A stretch of 64,000 bases of DNA from the NCBI RefSeq assembly GCF_037176765.1, contig NC_090023.1, positions 107,887,866 through 107,951,865 of the forward strand, read 5' to 3'. The stretch comes from Anolis sagrei. Its lineage: Eukaryota; Chordata; Lepidosauria; Squamata; Anolidae. The position numbers were made by a program, and so were the translations under genes. Shown here one piece after another: positions 47,001-56,376 of the stretch. The notes under the pieces are model-generated. The model saw only the letters and a list, made by a program, of their open reading frames with translations, had not been told where the DNA came from and did no database searches. Each line of letters opens with the position of its first letter. The first letter of the stretch is position 1.

Positions 47001-48654
47001 CAAGGATTCTATGATTCTAACTGTCGGCAATGTAACATGATAAAATTAAATTATTGAAATTATGGCAAAGAGCAAGTTGACAGTTTTGCATCTAACAGAG
47101 CACTGCTATTTATCATATTGCAAAGATGATGCAAAAATTGAGTATAATCAAAGGAGTACTGTGTACCTTAGCACTCAAACAAACAACATAAATCAAAACC
47201 AGGGGAAAATGGAGTTCCTTCTACCTGTTTCCATCTTATCTAAATGACTCTGCAGCAGAGCACCTAGCAGGATTCCCCTTGTCTCATACATTTTTTTATT
47301 ATTCTGTTCACCCGCACACTTTGTATAAAACACGCGAGTCAAAAAACAAATGATAAAAAAACAATGACTGCAAGGCAGTTCCAGTACATTGTATACAGCA
47401 GTGTTTCTCAACCCCTCGGGACCCCTGGGGGGGTTGCGAGGGGTGTCAGAGTGGTTGACAAAGACCATCAGAAAACACAGTAGTTTCTGTTGTTCATGAG
47501 TATTCTGTGTCAGAAGTTTGGCCCAATCCTATCGTTGGTGGGGTTCACATTGCTCTTTGATTGTAGGTGAACTATAAATCAAAGTAACTACCAACTCCCA
47601 AATGTCAAGGTCTATTTTTCCCAAGCTCCACCAGTGTTCACTTTGGCCATACTGAGTATTTGTGCCAGGTTTGGTCCAGATCCATCATTGCTGGACTCCA
47701 CAATGCTTTCTGGAAGGGTTTGGTAGGCATAGACCAAAACTCAAGGTCTATGTCCACCAAACCCTTCCAGTATTTTCTGTTGGTCATGGGAGTTCTGTGT
47801 GTCAAGATTGGTTCAATTCCATCGTTGGTGGAGTTCAGAATGCTCTTTGTTTGTAGGTTAACTATAAATCCCAGCAACTACAATTCCCAAATGACAAAAT
47901 CAATCAATTTAGGTATCTGTGCCAAATTTGGTCCAGTGAATGATACATCCTGCATATCAAATACTTACATTATGATTCATAACAGTAGCAAAATTACAGT
48001 TATGAAATAATTTTATGGTTGAGGTCACCACAACATGAGGAACTGTATGAGGAAGAACTTCCTGACTGTGAGAGCCGTTCAGCAGTGGAACTCTCTGCCC
48101 TGGAGTGTGATGGAGGTTCCTTCTTTGGAAGCTTTTAAACAGAGGCTGGATGGCCATCTGTCAGGGGTGATTTGAATGCAATATTCCTGCTTCTTGGCAG
48201 GGGGTTGGACTGGATGGCCCATGAGGTCTCTTCCAACTCTTTGATTCTATGATTCTATGATTAAGGGGTTGCAGCATTAGGAATGTTGAGAAACAGTGGT
48301 ATCGCTGCTATGATAATTGACCTGGCTCTCAGGGTGCAGTAATGCTGCTATATAATCCAGTTCCTGAATGCTGTGTAGTCTCATATAATCCAGTGGAGCC
48401 CCTGGTGGCACAATGGGTTTAACCCTTGTGCCAGCAGGACTGAAGACTGACAGGTTGCAGATTTGAATCTGGGGACAGTGTGGGTGAGCTCCCTCTGCCA
48501 GATCCGGCTCCCCATGCAGGGACATGAGAGAAACCTCCCACAAGTAGGGTAAAACATCAAAACATCCAAGAGTCCCTTGCACAACGTCCTTGCAGACGGC
48601 CAATTCTCTCATATCAGAAGTGACTTGCATTTTCTAAAGTTGCTCCTGACACAA

Positions 48655-48688
<34 letters not shown>

Positions 48689-48961
48689 TAGCCATCCCCT
48701 GCCACGCGTTGCTGTGGCCCAGTCTGTGTATATGTGTTTTGTGCATGTATATATGTGTATATATTTGGTTATGTTCATGTATTGTAATGTATTTTTATTT
48801 TTTAGCTTTTTAAGTCTCTTCTACTGTGTTTTCCAGTGTTTTTATGAGTGATGGTCACTCATTGGCCTGATAAGTGTATTGTGTCCAAATTTGGTGTCAA
48901 TTCATCCCATGGTTTTTGAGTTATGTTAATCCCACAAACGAATGTTACATTTTTATTTATA

Positions 48962-48996
<35 letters not shown>

Positions 48997-49514
48997 GAGA
49001 GGGGGGGGGGGCATATATAATCCAGTATAAAGCAGATCATCTGCATCCCGAAACTGGATTATATGGTCAGTGCAGATGGGGTCTCAGGATACACTGTAGA
49101 AAGAATGCAGTTTGCCATCACTTTAATGTTATGGCATAACGGGAGTTGTAGCTTCACAGGCTTCTTAGCCTTCTCTGCCAAGGAGTGCTGCTGGTGCCTC
49201 ACCAAGTGACAAAACCCAGGACTGCTTAGCATGGAGCCATGGCAGGTGAAGTGGGGGTCAATCTGCATGAACTCTACAGAGCCTAGGCTAGCTGCATCTT
49301 CAGGCGCCCCCTCCTCCCCAAGCTCCCCGGGCCTTGGAGCTGGAGGCGCCCGGGAAGGGGCTGCTCCGCCCCGCGTGCGGCCCTTGGCCTGGCCCACGGC
49401 CCCTCCGCGTGTCACCGAGCGGGTCCCGGCCCAAGAGGCGAAGGAGGGAGGCCCCGCTTGGCTCACCTGGTCGATATACTGCCGCACCCGCTTCCTGAGG
49501 CGCTCCAAATTCAT
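29929..49514 (-). CDS. CDC16: CDC16 / APC6, TPR subunit of the anaphase-promoting complex (18 coding exons)
   Basis: Coding exons on the - strand: 49467-49514, 46086-46140, 45054-45151, 44276-44314, 43563-43703, 42971-43130, 41536-41630, 39694-39827, 38626-38705, 37850-37899, 36530-36603, 36025-36150, 35549-35701, 34701-34764, 33594-33655, 32935-33070, 32199-32289, 29929-30194. They sum to 1872 nt (623 aa plus stop; human 620 aa) with all phases compatible. The start MNLERLRKRVRQYIDQ, the blocks DIYWLAQCLYLTAQYHRAAH and MEKDPFHASCLPVHIGTLVE, and the end EIEMNESDMMLETSMSDHST match vertebrate CDC16. The protein is an array of tetratricopeptide repeats; it homodimerises in the arc lamp of the APC/C, which ubiquitinates cyclin B and securin in mitosis. 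The most divergent part is encoded by the last exon, between the TPRs and the conserved acidic end. Introns carry CR1, L2-like, SINE and foldback insertions, but no coding exon is visibly disrupted. Confidence 0.97.
30655..30890. mobile_element. hAT-like remnant in CDC16 intron 17
   Basis: cttctcaaacactgggtccc, caaatgggtcccgtgagc and the ttactgaatgccacccattt block resemble the Charlie-like families of hAT MITEs. The right end is unclear. Confidence 0.35.
31757..32073 (-). mobile_element. Sauria SINE in CDC16 intron 17
   Basis: Starts aaaggtaaaggtttcccctg (inverted ACCTTT end), contains aagcggtacctattgatcta and ends with antisense boxes B (ggattcgaactgcc) and A (gctgcaccaccaggggg). Confidence 0.92.
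32433..32469. repeat. (CA)n microsatellite
   Basis: Uninterrupted CA repeat of about 18 units in CDC16 intron 16. Confidence 0.97.
32575..32815 (-). mobile_element. CR1 LINE 3' fragment, antisense
   Basis: tagaattatagaattggaag (inverted CR1 ATTCTATG-type tail), agtccaaccccctaccatgc, then tcttactgtcaggaaggtct. This is the conserved CR1 3' end in reverse. Confidence 0.8.
33845..33960. mobile_element. Foldback MITE fragment
   Basis: ggacccatttacactgcaat and ttgaactggatgatatagcc echo the MITE family clustered at 49.7-61.6 kb. Only partial. Confidence 0.4.
34605..34690 (-). mobile_element. L2-like LINE tail and (AAT)n beside CDC16 exon 14
   Basis: An (AAT)n run at about 34605-34639 followed by atctccccaaagggactcag, the L2-like tail in antisense. 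It ends about 10 nt from the exon 14 splice donor at 34699-34700. Confidence 0.75.
35088..35272. mobile_element. Foldback MITE
   Basis: cattacactagagagaaaaa at the left and tttttctctagtgtgatgag at the right. The inner arms are ctgcagaattctggggtttg and its near inverse. Same family as 21376-21568. Confidence 0.85.
36288..36492 (-). mobile_element. MIR-like SINE, diverged
   Basis: gcttttaggtaagctccaac, gcaaggagagtatcacttga, gcattacaccacactgg. Same layout as 18280 and 44555. Confidence 0.55.
36940..37276 (+). mobile_element. Sauria SINE, near full length
   Basis: Box A (tggcgcagtgggttaaagc), box B (aggttcgattccggg), tagatcaataggtaccgctc, cttggcttag-type 3' body, and a terminal (ACCTTT)n. The least damaged copy in the window. 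In CDC16 intron 10. Confidence 0.95.
38880..39520 (+). mobile_element. L2-like LINE 3' region interrupted by a CR1 tail
   Basis: MVQRNVAKLLSRVGYRGKMT resembles the C-terminal RT extension of L2/CR1-group LINEs. At about 39032-39115 an antisense CR1 end (agaatcacagaatcatggag) is inserted, after which the element continues (ggtggctgttcccatgcttt). Confidence 0.6.
39835..41030. other. CDC16 intron 7, left part
   Basis: AT-rich, with no exon or clear mobile element. Confidence 0.35.
41032..41060. repeat. (GATA)n microsatellite
   Basis: About seven GATA units in CDC16 intron 7. Confidence 0.9.
41920..42120. mobile_element. Foldback MITE
   Basis: gcatctataacatagaatta to the inverted cataattccataatattg, with an inner ccatggctcaatg / attgagccatgg pair. 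CDC16 intron 6. Confidence 0.6.
42287..42420. mobile_element. Foldback hAT-like MITE
   Basis: aaatttgtggcccgccaggt and cagacttc-type wording (ttttggacttcaggtcc) with an inverted gggtttctgggagttgaaga. Same general family as 25883 and 26096. Confidence 0.55.
43165..43300 (+). mobile_element. L2-like LINE tail
   Basis: ccactctgagtccccttggg followed by gagcggtatatacataaag. A diverged tail of the same type lies at about 43880-43965 (gagtcgccttcgggctgag) and another at 44385-44465. Confidence 0.6.
44555..44775 (-). mobile_element. MIR-like tRNA-derived SINE
   Basis: gttgttgttgtgtgccctca, tgtgggattttcttagaaga, ggctcagagagtgtgagtca, cattgcaccacactggctc. Confidence 0.8.
44820..44960 (-). mobile_element. 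L2-like LINE tail, antisense
   Basis: ataattaataaataataaac then atctccccaaagggactcgg, the inverted form of the tail at 43165 and 63190. Confidence 0.65.
46600..47025 (+). mobile_element. CR1 LINE, C-terminal coding region and tail
   Basis: The open frame reads KKRRLRGDMLRAMYKYVRGI ... NMRKNFITVRAVQQLNSLPQ ... EALKQRLNGYL, the typical end of the CR1 ORF2 protein. It is followed by ggttggactggatggcccgc and a tail of gattctatgattcta. In CDC16 intron 1. The frame is still open for 112 codons, suggesting a fairly young insertion. Confidence 0.9.
47398..48300. mobile_element. hAT-like nonautonomous element with nested CR1
   Basis: Left end cagtgtttctcaacccctcg and right end aatgttgagaaacagtg are inverted. 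The interior has internally repeated units (catcgttggtggagttcaga, ttggtccagatccatcattg) and the aacagtagcaaaattacagt block. A CR1 3' end sits inside at about 48030-48262 (gattctatgattctatgatt). Confidence 0.8.
48030..48262 (+). mobile_element. CR1 LINE 3' end inserted in a hAT-like element
   Basis: tgaggaagaacttcctgact, ggttggactggatggcccat and a double ATTCTATG tail. It must be younger than the hAT-like element it interrupts. Confidence 0.85.
48393..48656 (+). mobile_element. tRNA-derived SINE (second squamate family)
   Basis: ggagcccctggtggcacaat (head with box A), cagatttgaatctggggaca (box B), ccctctgccagatccggctc, then the aagttgctcctgacac tail running into a TA/CA microsatellite. Confidence 0.9.
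48687..48963 (+). repeat. Dispersed repeat of unresolved class
   Basis: Begins actagccatcccctgccacg, contains tgatggtcactcattggcct and tgtccaaatttggtgtcaat, and ends acatttttatttatatag. Second copy at 52794. The 3' end resembles RTE-type LINE tails but this is not certain. Confidence 0.6.
48964..49012. repeat. (TG)n and poly-G tract
   Basis: (TG)n of about 15 units at 48964-48993, then a G run at 49001-49011. Confidence 0.95.
49020..49275. mobile_element. Foldback MITE remnants at the edge of the CDC16 CpG island
   Basis: cccgaaactggattatatgg and gtcagtgcagatggggtctc belong to the MITE family at 50.4 kb. The next stretch (gccatcactttaatgttatg ... gagccatggcaggtgaagtg) pairs with itself like the element at 41920. 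Confidence 0.5.
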
Positions 49515-49740
49515 GCCTTCGGCTCCCTCGCCCCCGAGGCTCCCTCAGCTCCTCTCGCTCTGGAGCCACAGAACCCGAGAGGTCCGTCGCCGATTCCACT
49601 CCTTCCCCCGCAACATCGCTCAGCTTGGTGCAACGCGCTCTCCCCTCCGCCGGAAACACGGGCCCTGCGCGCGGCGTCCCGAGAGGCAGCTCCCTGTTCT
49701 CAGCCTGAATGCATCTCCACATCGCTCAGTGCTGGAATCG
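49290..49740 (-). promoter_or_regulatory. CDC16 CpG-island promoter
   Basis: GC-rich, CpG-dense block covering CDC16 exon 1, the start of intron 1 and about 225 nt of upstream DNA. Long open frames on both strands here are by-products of high GC. The island ends sharply at a foldback MITE that starts near 49753. Confidence 0.75.
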
Positions 49741-49752
49741 TGGGATAACGTT

Positions 49753-50095
49753 TGACTAGGGGCCCTTCCAGACAGCCCGATATCCCAGAATATCAAGGCA
49801 GAAAATCCCACATTATCTGCTTTCAACCCGGTTTTATTGTTTTAATGATTGTTTTATTGCTTGTGGATGTACTGTTTTTAACTTGATTTATGTCTAATTG
49901 TAGTGTATTATTGTAATTGTTTGTACTGGCATTGAATTTTGCCATTACTTACGTGTAAACCGCTTTGAGACCCCCTCGGGTTAGAAAAGCGGTATACAAA
50001 TACTGTAAATAAATTATCTGAGTCCACACTCAGATAACGTGGGATTTTCTGCCTTGATAATCTGGGATATAGGGCTGTTTGGAAGGACCCAGGCT
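49753..50095. mobile_element. Foldback MITE split by an L2-like tail
   Basis: gggcccttccagacagcccg to the inverted ccctatatcccagatt-type end near 50070 (ggatatagggctgtttggaa). Inside, 49832-50012 is a LINE tail (ccgctttgagaccccctcgg, then aaatactgtaaataaa). It abuts the CDC16 promoter. Confidence 0.75.
49832..50012 (+). mobile_element. L2-like LINE tail inserted in a MITE
   Basis: taaaccgctttgagaccccc, gggttagaaaagcggtatac, ataaat end. It interrupts the MITE centre, so it is the younger insertion. Confidence 0.7.
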
Positions 50096-50116
50096 CTTAA
50101 TGTTTGTGTTATTTCT

Positions 50117-50273
50117 CCCAGGGCCCTTTCCACCAGCCATATAACCCAGAATATCAAGGCAGGATAAGCCACAATATCTGCTTTGAACTGGGTTATCTGA
50201 GTCCACACTGCCATATATCCCGGTTCAAAGCAGAAAATGGGGGATTTTATTCAGCTGTGTGGAAGGGGCGCCA
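50117..50273. mobile_element. Foldback MITE, same subfamily as 49753
   Basis: gggccctttccaccagccat at the left, ttcagctgtgtggaaggggc at the right. The inner arms carry ctgctttgaactgggttatc. Confidence 0.8.
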
Positions 50274-50417
50274 GTATGGCGTTCATGTAATAGGGTGTCA
50301 AATTTCAATGTAATTTAATTGGCTCTTCATAAAATAGTTTTTTAATTTTTTAAAAAATACTTTCTTTTTCAAAGCAACACGCACTAGAGCTAAACACTGC
50401 TTTGGAGTTCTCAGGCT

Positions 50418-50700
50418 GGATCTACACTTCACTATAAAATCCATATTACCTGCTTTGAACTGGATTATATGGTGGTGAAGATTCATATAATCCAGTTCAA
50501 AGTAGATAATGTGGATTATCAGATTTGATAATCTGGATTATGGGGCTGGATTGACACTGCCCTATAATCCAGTTTCTGAATTCAGATTATCTGCTTTGAA
50601 CTGGATTATAAGAGTCTACACTGCCATATAATGCAGTTTAAAGTAGAAAATTCTGGATTCAGAAACTGGATTATAGGACAGTGTAGATGGGGCCTTAGAT
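50418..50700. mobile_element. Two adjacent foldback MITEs
   Basis: Units at about 50418-50545 and 50546-50697. Each has ctgctttgaactggattata and its inverse, and ends like ggatctacact / agtgtagatggggcc. Confidence 0.8.
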
Positions 50701-50771
50701 CCACCTACTAGAGGGACTCTGTGGTTCAAACCAGTTTACCAGCTATGGCCTTTTCCGAGCTAAGGTGCATC

Positions 50772-51117
50772 TACACCAGTGGTTCCCAACCTTTTTTTAT
50801 TTTTTGACCAGGGACCACTTTGACCAGGGACCACTCTCCAACATTAGTAACAAAAGGATTATGATTCAGTTTTTGCTCAACTTTAGATTCTGTTTAGTTA
50901 TTTGGGCTGTTGATTCAGAAAATAGCATTAGGTAGACCACATCAGCTCTAGTTTCTGCTACAGAACTTATGACATCCAGTAGTCACCATCTGTTTGTCCA
51001 CAGAAAACCATATTTAATAAGCCTTGGCACTATAAGAGGGTTTTGTGAGACCAGTCACTCTCATTGCAACGGTATAGTAATGGTGAGTCCACGGACCACA
51101 GGTTGGGAACTACTTGT
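50772..51117 (+). mobile_element. hAT-like nonautonomous element
   Basis: accagtggttcccaaccttt at the left, accacaggttgggaactact at the right, interior ggaccactctccaacattag. Same family as 18548 and 4549, with a shortened interior. Confidence 0.8.
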
Positions 51118-51549
51118 CTACATTGTGGAATTAACACAGGTTGACACCACTTTAAAGGTAATGCTGATACTATGGAATTATGGGAGCTGTAGTTTGGAGA
51201 GGCACAGAAAGCTAAAGACCTTGTAAAACTGCGGCCAGAAAATTACTGTTGGAATGTAATTGAAAACTTATTGATGTTTTAAAAATACTTAAAATGATAA
51301 TTGTAAATAGTGGGCCCATGAAGAACCAACCCACTTCAATAACGGTAACCAATAAATGTTGCAGTCTATATTTTCCAACCTTATAATTCAGCGCAATGAT
51401 TCTTGTCCCGGAGCAAGGTTTTGCATGGAATTGATTTTATTGTGTGATTAGTCTGGAATGAAAGAAACAGTTACAACGAATACTTGAGCAAATCAAAATT
51501 CAGAACCACAGGAAAAGAAATAGGAAGAAAAATCAACAATTTTTGCATC

Positions 51550-52075
51550 CTGTGATGTCTCGGCCTAGTATTATTTCTTTGTTGCCTGTTGGACTGTTCC
51601 ATTTTGCCAAGTTTAGAGTAGGAGTTTAGGATTCCCCTAGAGGTCGAGCTCAGTTGGTTCAGCCCATTCTGGCTCAGAGCTTGGCAGAAAGACTTTTTAT
51701 TCCATTCCTTTTGGTCATAGTTTATAGATAGTTGCCAGAAAGTGTCTGGTCTGGCCTTGCAATTTGAACAGGCCATCCTTATCACATATTTGCCTTATAG
51801 ATAGATAGTTCATAGATAATACGTATTTGCCTCATAGAATAGTTATAGCCATATACTTGCCCTATAGATTTTAGATTAGAATATATTTACCCCAGAGTTT
51901 ATAGTTTGTTACCTCAGAGTTTATATTTCATTGTTCTTACACCATCATAATCAAACTGTACTTTTATACCTTGATTATTTAGTAAACAATTGTTGAATTT
52001 AGTCTTGTCTCTAGTGTTTTATTTTGAGGTATTAAAGTAATTTAGGGCATACCGATGGTCACTGGGAAAATAGCC
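51550..52075 (+). other. Possible solo-LTR-like fossil
   Basis: A stretch beginning tgtgatgtctcggcc, with imperfect short repeats (tttgcctcatag, tttatag) and a promoter/polyadenylation-like right part. No coding region. Family and age cannot be assigned; weak call. Confidence 0.2.
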
Positions 52076-52436
52076 AGACACATTTAGTTTCTCATTAGAT
52101 CTTCCTGGTGTGCCATCATACATCCAGTTCATTGACATCATAAAGCCTAGCTATGGAACCCTGGAGATTTCTTGGCTCTTAAGCATAAGAAATCCTGCAC
52201 TAGAGGCTGACCCCGGATGTACCAGTATCTGAACCCTAAATATTGTCAAGTCTAGATTTAATGCTATGTCCAGGCAATGCTTTTTAAAAGAATATTCTCA
52301 GTAATTATTTGAAAGTAAGTAATTTAACACAGTGGAACATCTGTCCATAAGAGTGTACTGCCAGAGGAACTGATGAATGCCTAATTCTTGGATCCTGAAG
52401 CTGATTAAACCACTGGGAAGATACTGACTATGGCCC

Positions 52437-52578
52437 CATCTACACTGCCATACAATCCACTTTCTGAATCCAGATTTTCTGCTTTGGATTATTTCGCAGT
52501 GTAGACTCATATAATCCAGTTCAAAGCAGATAATCCGGATTCAGAAACTGGATTATATGGCAGTGTAGATACAGCCTA
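52437..52578. mobile_element. Foldback MITE, well preserved
   Basis: catctacactgccatacaat to the inverse ttatatggcagtgtagat, with inner actttctgaatccagatttt and tccggattcagaaactgg. Confidence 0.9.
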
Positions 52579-52793
52579 TATACAGATCAATCTGTGTGGA
52601 TAACCAAAACTATATATCATTGGAGCATGGAAACCATGAAGTTGACCTGTTTTATGAAATAAAGACATTCTGGTCATACTGAATGTGGTTAATACCAAAA
52701 GATTGTTTTAACTGATGTTTTAAAAATCAAAGTTCAAAGCAGAAAATCAATTTATAAGCTTTCAGTGTCTTTTTCCTTGCAACTTTATGTTTA

Positions 52794-53053
52794 ACTAGCC
52801 ATCCCCTGCCACACGTTGCTGTGGCCCAGTCTGTGTGGGTATATATGTGGTTTTGTGCATGCATTGTAATGTATTTTTTATTTTATTTTTTTTGGCTTTT
52901 AAGTCTCTTCCACTGTGTTTTTCAGTGTTTTTATGACTGATGGTCACTCATTGGCCTGATAGGTGTATTGTGTCCAAATTTGGTGTCAATTCGCCCAGTG
53001 GCTTTTGAGTTATGTTAATCCCACAAACAAACATTACATTTTTATTTATATAG
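52794..53053 (+). repeat. Dispersed repeat of unresolved class, second copy
   Basis: Same sequence as 48687-48963 (actagccatcccctgccaca ... atttttatttatatag), missing the TATA/GTAT-rich middle. Confidence 0.6.
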
Positions 53054-53580
53054 ATACTGTGATTTTTGTTACTGCTGAACCATTTAACCTCTGATAATCT
53101 TCATATAAACACTTAACCTGTTTTCTTCCAAGCATTCTTCAACAATTTCAATTGAATTTATTTTTCAATTATTCTGATGATTGTGGCTTTGTTTTTTATG
53201 TGTCATATCTAGTAACTAGAATGAACAGTTTTTTTTTTTTAAAAAAAGCCATGTGTTTAGTTTATACTCTTGGCCTAATATTTGTTATCTGCTGTCAGTT
53301 GTGCCTCTATAAGGATTGAAACTACAGCTTTTATATTGAATTTGCTCTGTGATGATCCTTGCTTGACTCGATGCTGTGTTCAATTAGTTCTTTTTTTTCT
53401 GGTTTGTCTTTCAAACATTCATTTTTCAGATGCTTCTCTTTCTGCCTCTTTTTTTCTATCTTGTTGCGTTTTTGTTCCTGTGCAGGGATACATAAATTCA
53501 TGTGCTCATAAATATATGTATTCTTAAAATTAAACATTTTTATCATTGCAAAAAAGTTTTTAAAAGCAATTTAGCTAATA

Positions 53581-54526
53581 CAGTGATGCCTTAAGAGTTT
53601 AATTCGTTTCATGAATGAGCTCTTAACTCAAATTGCTCTTATCTCAAAGTGAATTTTCCCATTGAAATGCTATGTCCATTCTGCCCCCCCCCAACCTCCC
53701 TCCAATTTTTGTTATTTTTTAAAAAATAAGAAAATGTACTTTATAAATAACAAATAATTTGTAAATGCACATTGATATGGAAAAATAAAAAAGAAAGATC
53801 AACTTTAAAATGGTAGAAGCACAAAGTTGTGGCAAGGAATCACAAAGCACAAACTGAAGAGGCAGAAGCATCACTTTCTTCATACTGTACTCATTCCAAC
53901 CTCTCTTCCTCTCTTGCTCTCTCCCCCTCTCTCTATTCTTGAAGCTAAACATACCAGGAATAAAAACCACACAAAATCAACTAACCCTGAGTTTCTTAAA
54001 GTGGAGAAGAGCAAAGCAGACAAGAGCACAAGGTACAGAGGTTGCTCCCTTGAAATCCTAAGACCCATCGCAAACTCTGTTCCTGCGAGAGAAAACCTTG
54101 CTAGCATGTCCCTGACGTCACGAGACTCCGCCTCTCTCCCCGCCCCTTTCTCTGCCCCTTTCTCCATGCGAGCGTGGTTTTTCCTTTGCTAGGGCAGCAT
54201 TGCCCGCATTTTCTCTCAATTGGCAGAATTCAACTGAGAGAAAATGCGGGCAATGCTGCCCTAGCAAAGGAAAAACCACGCTCGCAAAGAGAAAGGGGCG
54301 GAGAAAGGGGCGGGGAGAGAGGCGCAGGCTCATGACGTCAGGGACTTGCTAGCAAGGTTTTCTTCTGCAGGAACCTAGTTTGCGACGGGCCTAAAACCCT
54401 GTAATCTTGTGCTAGCGCTCCCTCTGACGCTAGCTCTTAACTCAAAATGCTGCTCTTACGTTAAAGTAAAACTTGGGCTGAGCAACAGCTGTTAACTCAA
54501 AAAGCTCCTAAGTAGAGGTTCCACTG
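53581..54526. mobile_element. Tigger/mariner-like element with a large palindrome
   Basis: Ends CAGTGATGCCTTAAGAG and, inverted, CTACTTAGGAG-type (agtagaggttccactg), flanked by TA on both sides. Sub-terminal blocks gctcttaactcaaa occur at both ends. The centre holds an inverted repeat of about 330 nt (54061-54392). No transposase frame. Confidence 0.85.
54061..54392. repeat. GC-rich inverted repeat with two CRE sites
   Basis: The left arm starts agacccatcgcaaact and the right arm ends agtttgcgacgggcct. They pair over about 160 nt each with a loop near 54227. A perfect TGACGTCA lies in each arm (54113-54120 and 54333-54340), along with GGGGCGG GC boxes. Confidence 0.9.
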
Positions 54527-54529
54527 TAG

Positions 54530-55600
54530 TTCTTTTAAACTCTTAGGGCTCGATAACTTGTGATTTATTTATATTTTAAAGTTGTAAATAATACGTTTAT
54601 ATTCTTAGAACTAAATTCAGTGTTAGTCTTACCAAGGAATGACACAGAGAAATTAATGGGAGTTTAGTTGTGGTAGTCCTATTCATTTTAGTGGGATTAC
54701 TCTAGCAAGAACATTTAATTAAGCCATATCTATACATAAACTTAAACATCATTATTCACAATTCTAATAATAACAATAAATCCCAAGATATTAAAATAAC
54801 CAGTATAATTTGTTTTCTTCTTCTTTGCCTGATCTTTCAAGCAACCCAGGACTTGAAAAGATTTGTTGAGAACATAAAAACTGACCTTAAAGGAGTGAGA
54901 GAGGTAATGTGAGAGGATTCTTGCAAAGAAATACTGATTAAGGGCTAATTTGCACACCTTGTGATAAAACATGCAAACATTTTAATGACCTTCATATTCA
55001 CAAATGCAAATTTCTTCTTGTCCAGGGCACATGCACAGAACTTTTAGAAGGACAGAACTGATCCTTGGGCTTCCAAAAAAAAAACTTGCAGAAGTTGTCT
55101 GATCTTTTTTGTGCAGTTTTCATCACACAAAATCTATGACCATGATGTCAGATTGCTTGGAATTTTTCTTAATTTGGTACACATAAAGTATAGCTGGTGA
55201 TCCTGAGAGTATCTCTCTAAAACACAGATGGATTATCTGTGGCAAAATGTAAAATTAAGGACAAGGAATTATTTTTGTCATATCGTACTCCATAAGACAT
55301 TTTAGGCTCCAGAGAGACCTTTAAAAAAGAAGTGAGCAGGAAGTGACTTCTCAATTGCTATTGTTAAAAAAAAGATCTGTCTTGGAACTAAAATTTCCGA
55401 TAGGGCCTAAAAGCACAACACAAATGCTTGCAGTGAGGTCATGTGCAATCTTCCAAGACCTTCTAGTGCAGACCCCCATTCTTCGACTGTTACCCACACC
55501 TGCTCTAAAATTATGTGGATCATATTCCACTAACTTAAATACATCTTTTTAACCTTTTAAAATTAGATACAAATATTTTAATAAGATTCTTTAATGTTTA
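54530..55600. other. Intergenic DNA, no recognisable features
   Basis: AT-rich. No exon or known repeat recognised. Confidence 0.4.
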
Positions 55601-55604
55601 AGTA

Positions 55605-55815
55605 GTACTCCTGTAGAGCCAAATGATGTGGTGGTTTGAGCACTGGATTAAGATTCTGGAAACTATCCCTCAATTTTCTGCTTAGCTGTGAAAACTCACT
55701 GGATGAGCTTGGACAAGTTACAGCCTCAAAGGAAGGTAAAGGCAAGAAAACCCCATGATAGGCTTGCCTTAGACTCTCCGTAAATCAGAAACAACTTGAA
55801 GGCACATAACAACAT
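55605..55815 (+). mobile_element. MIR-like tRNA-derived SINE, sense
   Basis: gtagagccaaatgatgtggt (box A side), gagcactggattaagattct, gatgagcttggacaagttac, aaatcagaaacaacttgaag and ggcacataacaac tail. Confidence 0.75.
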
Positions 55816-56082
55816 AACAAACAAGAGGGAAAATGTTGGCTCTCCAGATGTTAAACTTGGAGTCTCATCAGCCCTAGAGTGCATTTTCCTCTTGTATAGT
55901 GTTTCAAAAGAGTTCAAAACAGATTTAGTTTCCGTGGGTTCAAGTCTGCCAACCCTGGCTTGTGCATTCCTTTTGTCAGTGTTGTTCCCTCTGAAAATTG
56001 AAAAGGTAGGACTTGCATTTGTGTAAAAAAAAAAAAAAAGTAACTTTGCCACATTGTGCTTCCATTTATCTTAGGCTGAATC

Positions 56083-56376
56083 TGTACTGCCCTATATCCC
56101 AGGATCTGATCCCAGATTATCTGCTTTGAACTTGATTATATCAAGACCCTTTAACACTGCCAGATAATCCAGATTATCAATGCAGATAAACCACATGATC
56201 TGGTTTGAACCGGATTATATGAGTCTATACTGCTATATAATCCAGTTCAAAGCAGATAATCTGAATTTTATATGGCAGTGTAAAAGGGGCCTTAGTCTAC
56301 ACTGCCAGTTAATCTTGGATAAACAGATAATCCAAGATCAGATCCTGGGATATAGAGAAGTATAAATCCAACCTTA
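56083..56376. mobile_element. Nested foldback MITEs
   Basis: The outer element runs from gctgaatctgtactgcccta to an inverted gggatatagagaagtataaa end. Inside, about 56148-56292 is a second foldback (gaccctttaacactgccaga ... tggcagtgtaaaaggggcct). One subfamily jumped into the other. Confidence 0.75.

Noticed and set aside
47660-48010. 116-codon + strand open frame
   Set aside because: Lies wholly inside the hAT-like nonautonomous element, in its internally repeated units.
49231-49755. 174-codon + strand open frame at the CDC16 promoter
   Set aside because: Lies antisense to CDC16 exon 1 in a CpG island, where stop codons are rare; no recognisable protein.
54118-54333. Arg-rich open frames on both strands
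   Set aside because: They are the two arms of the Tigger-like palindrome.
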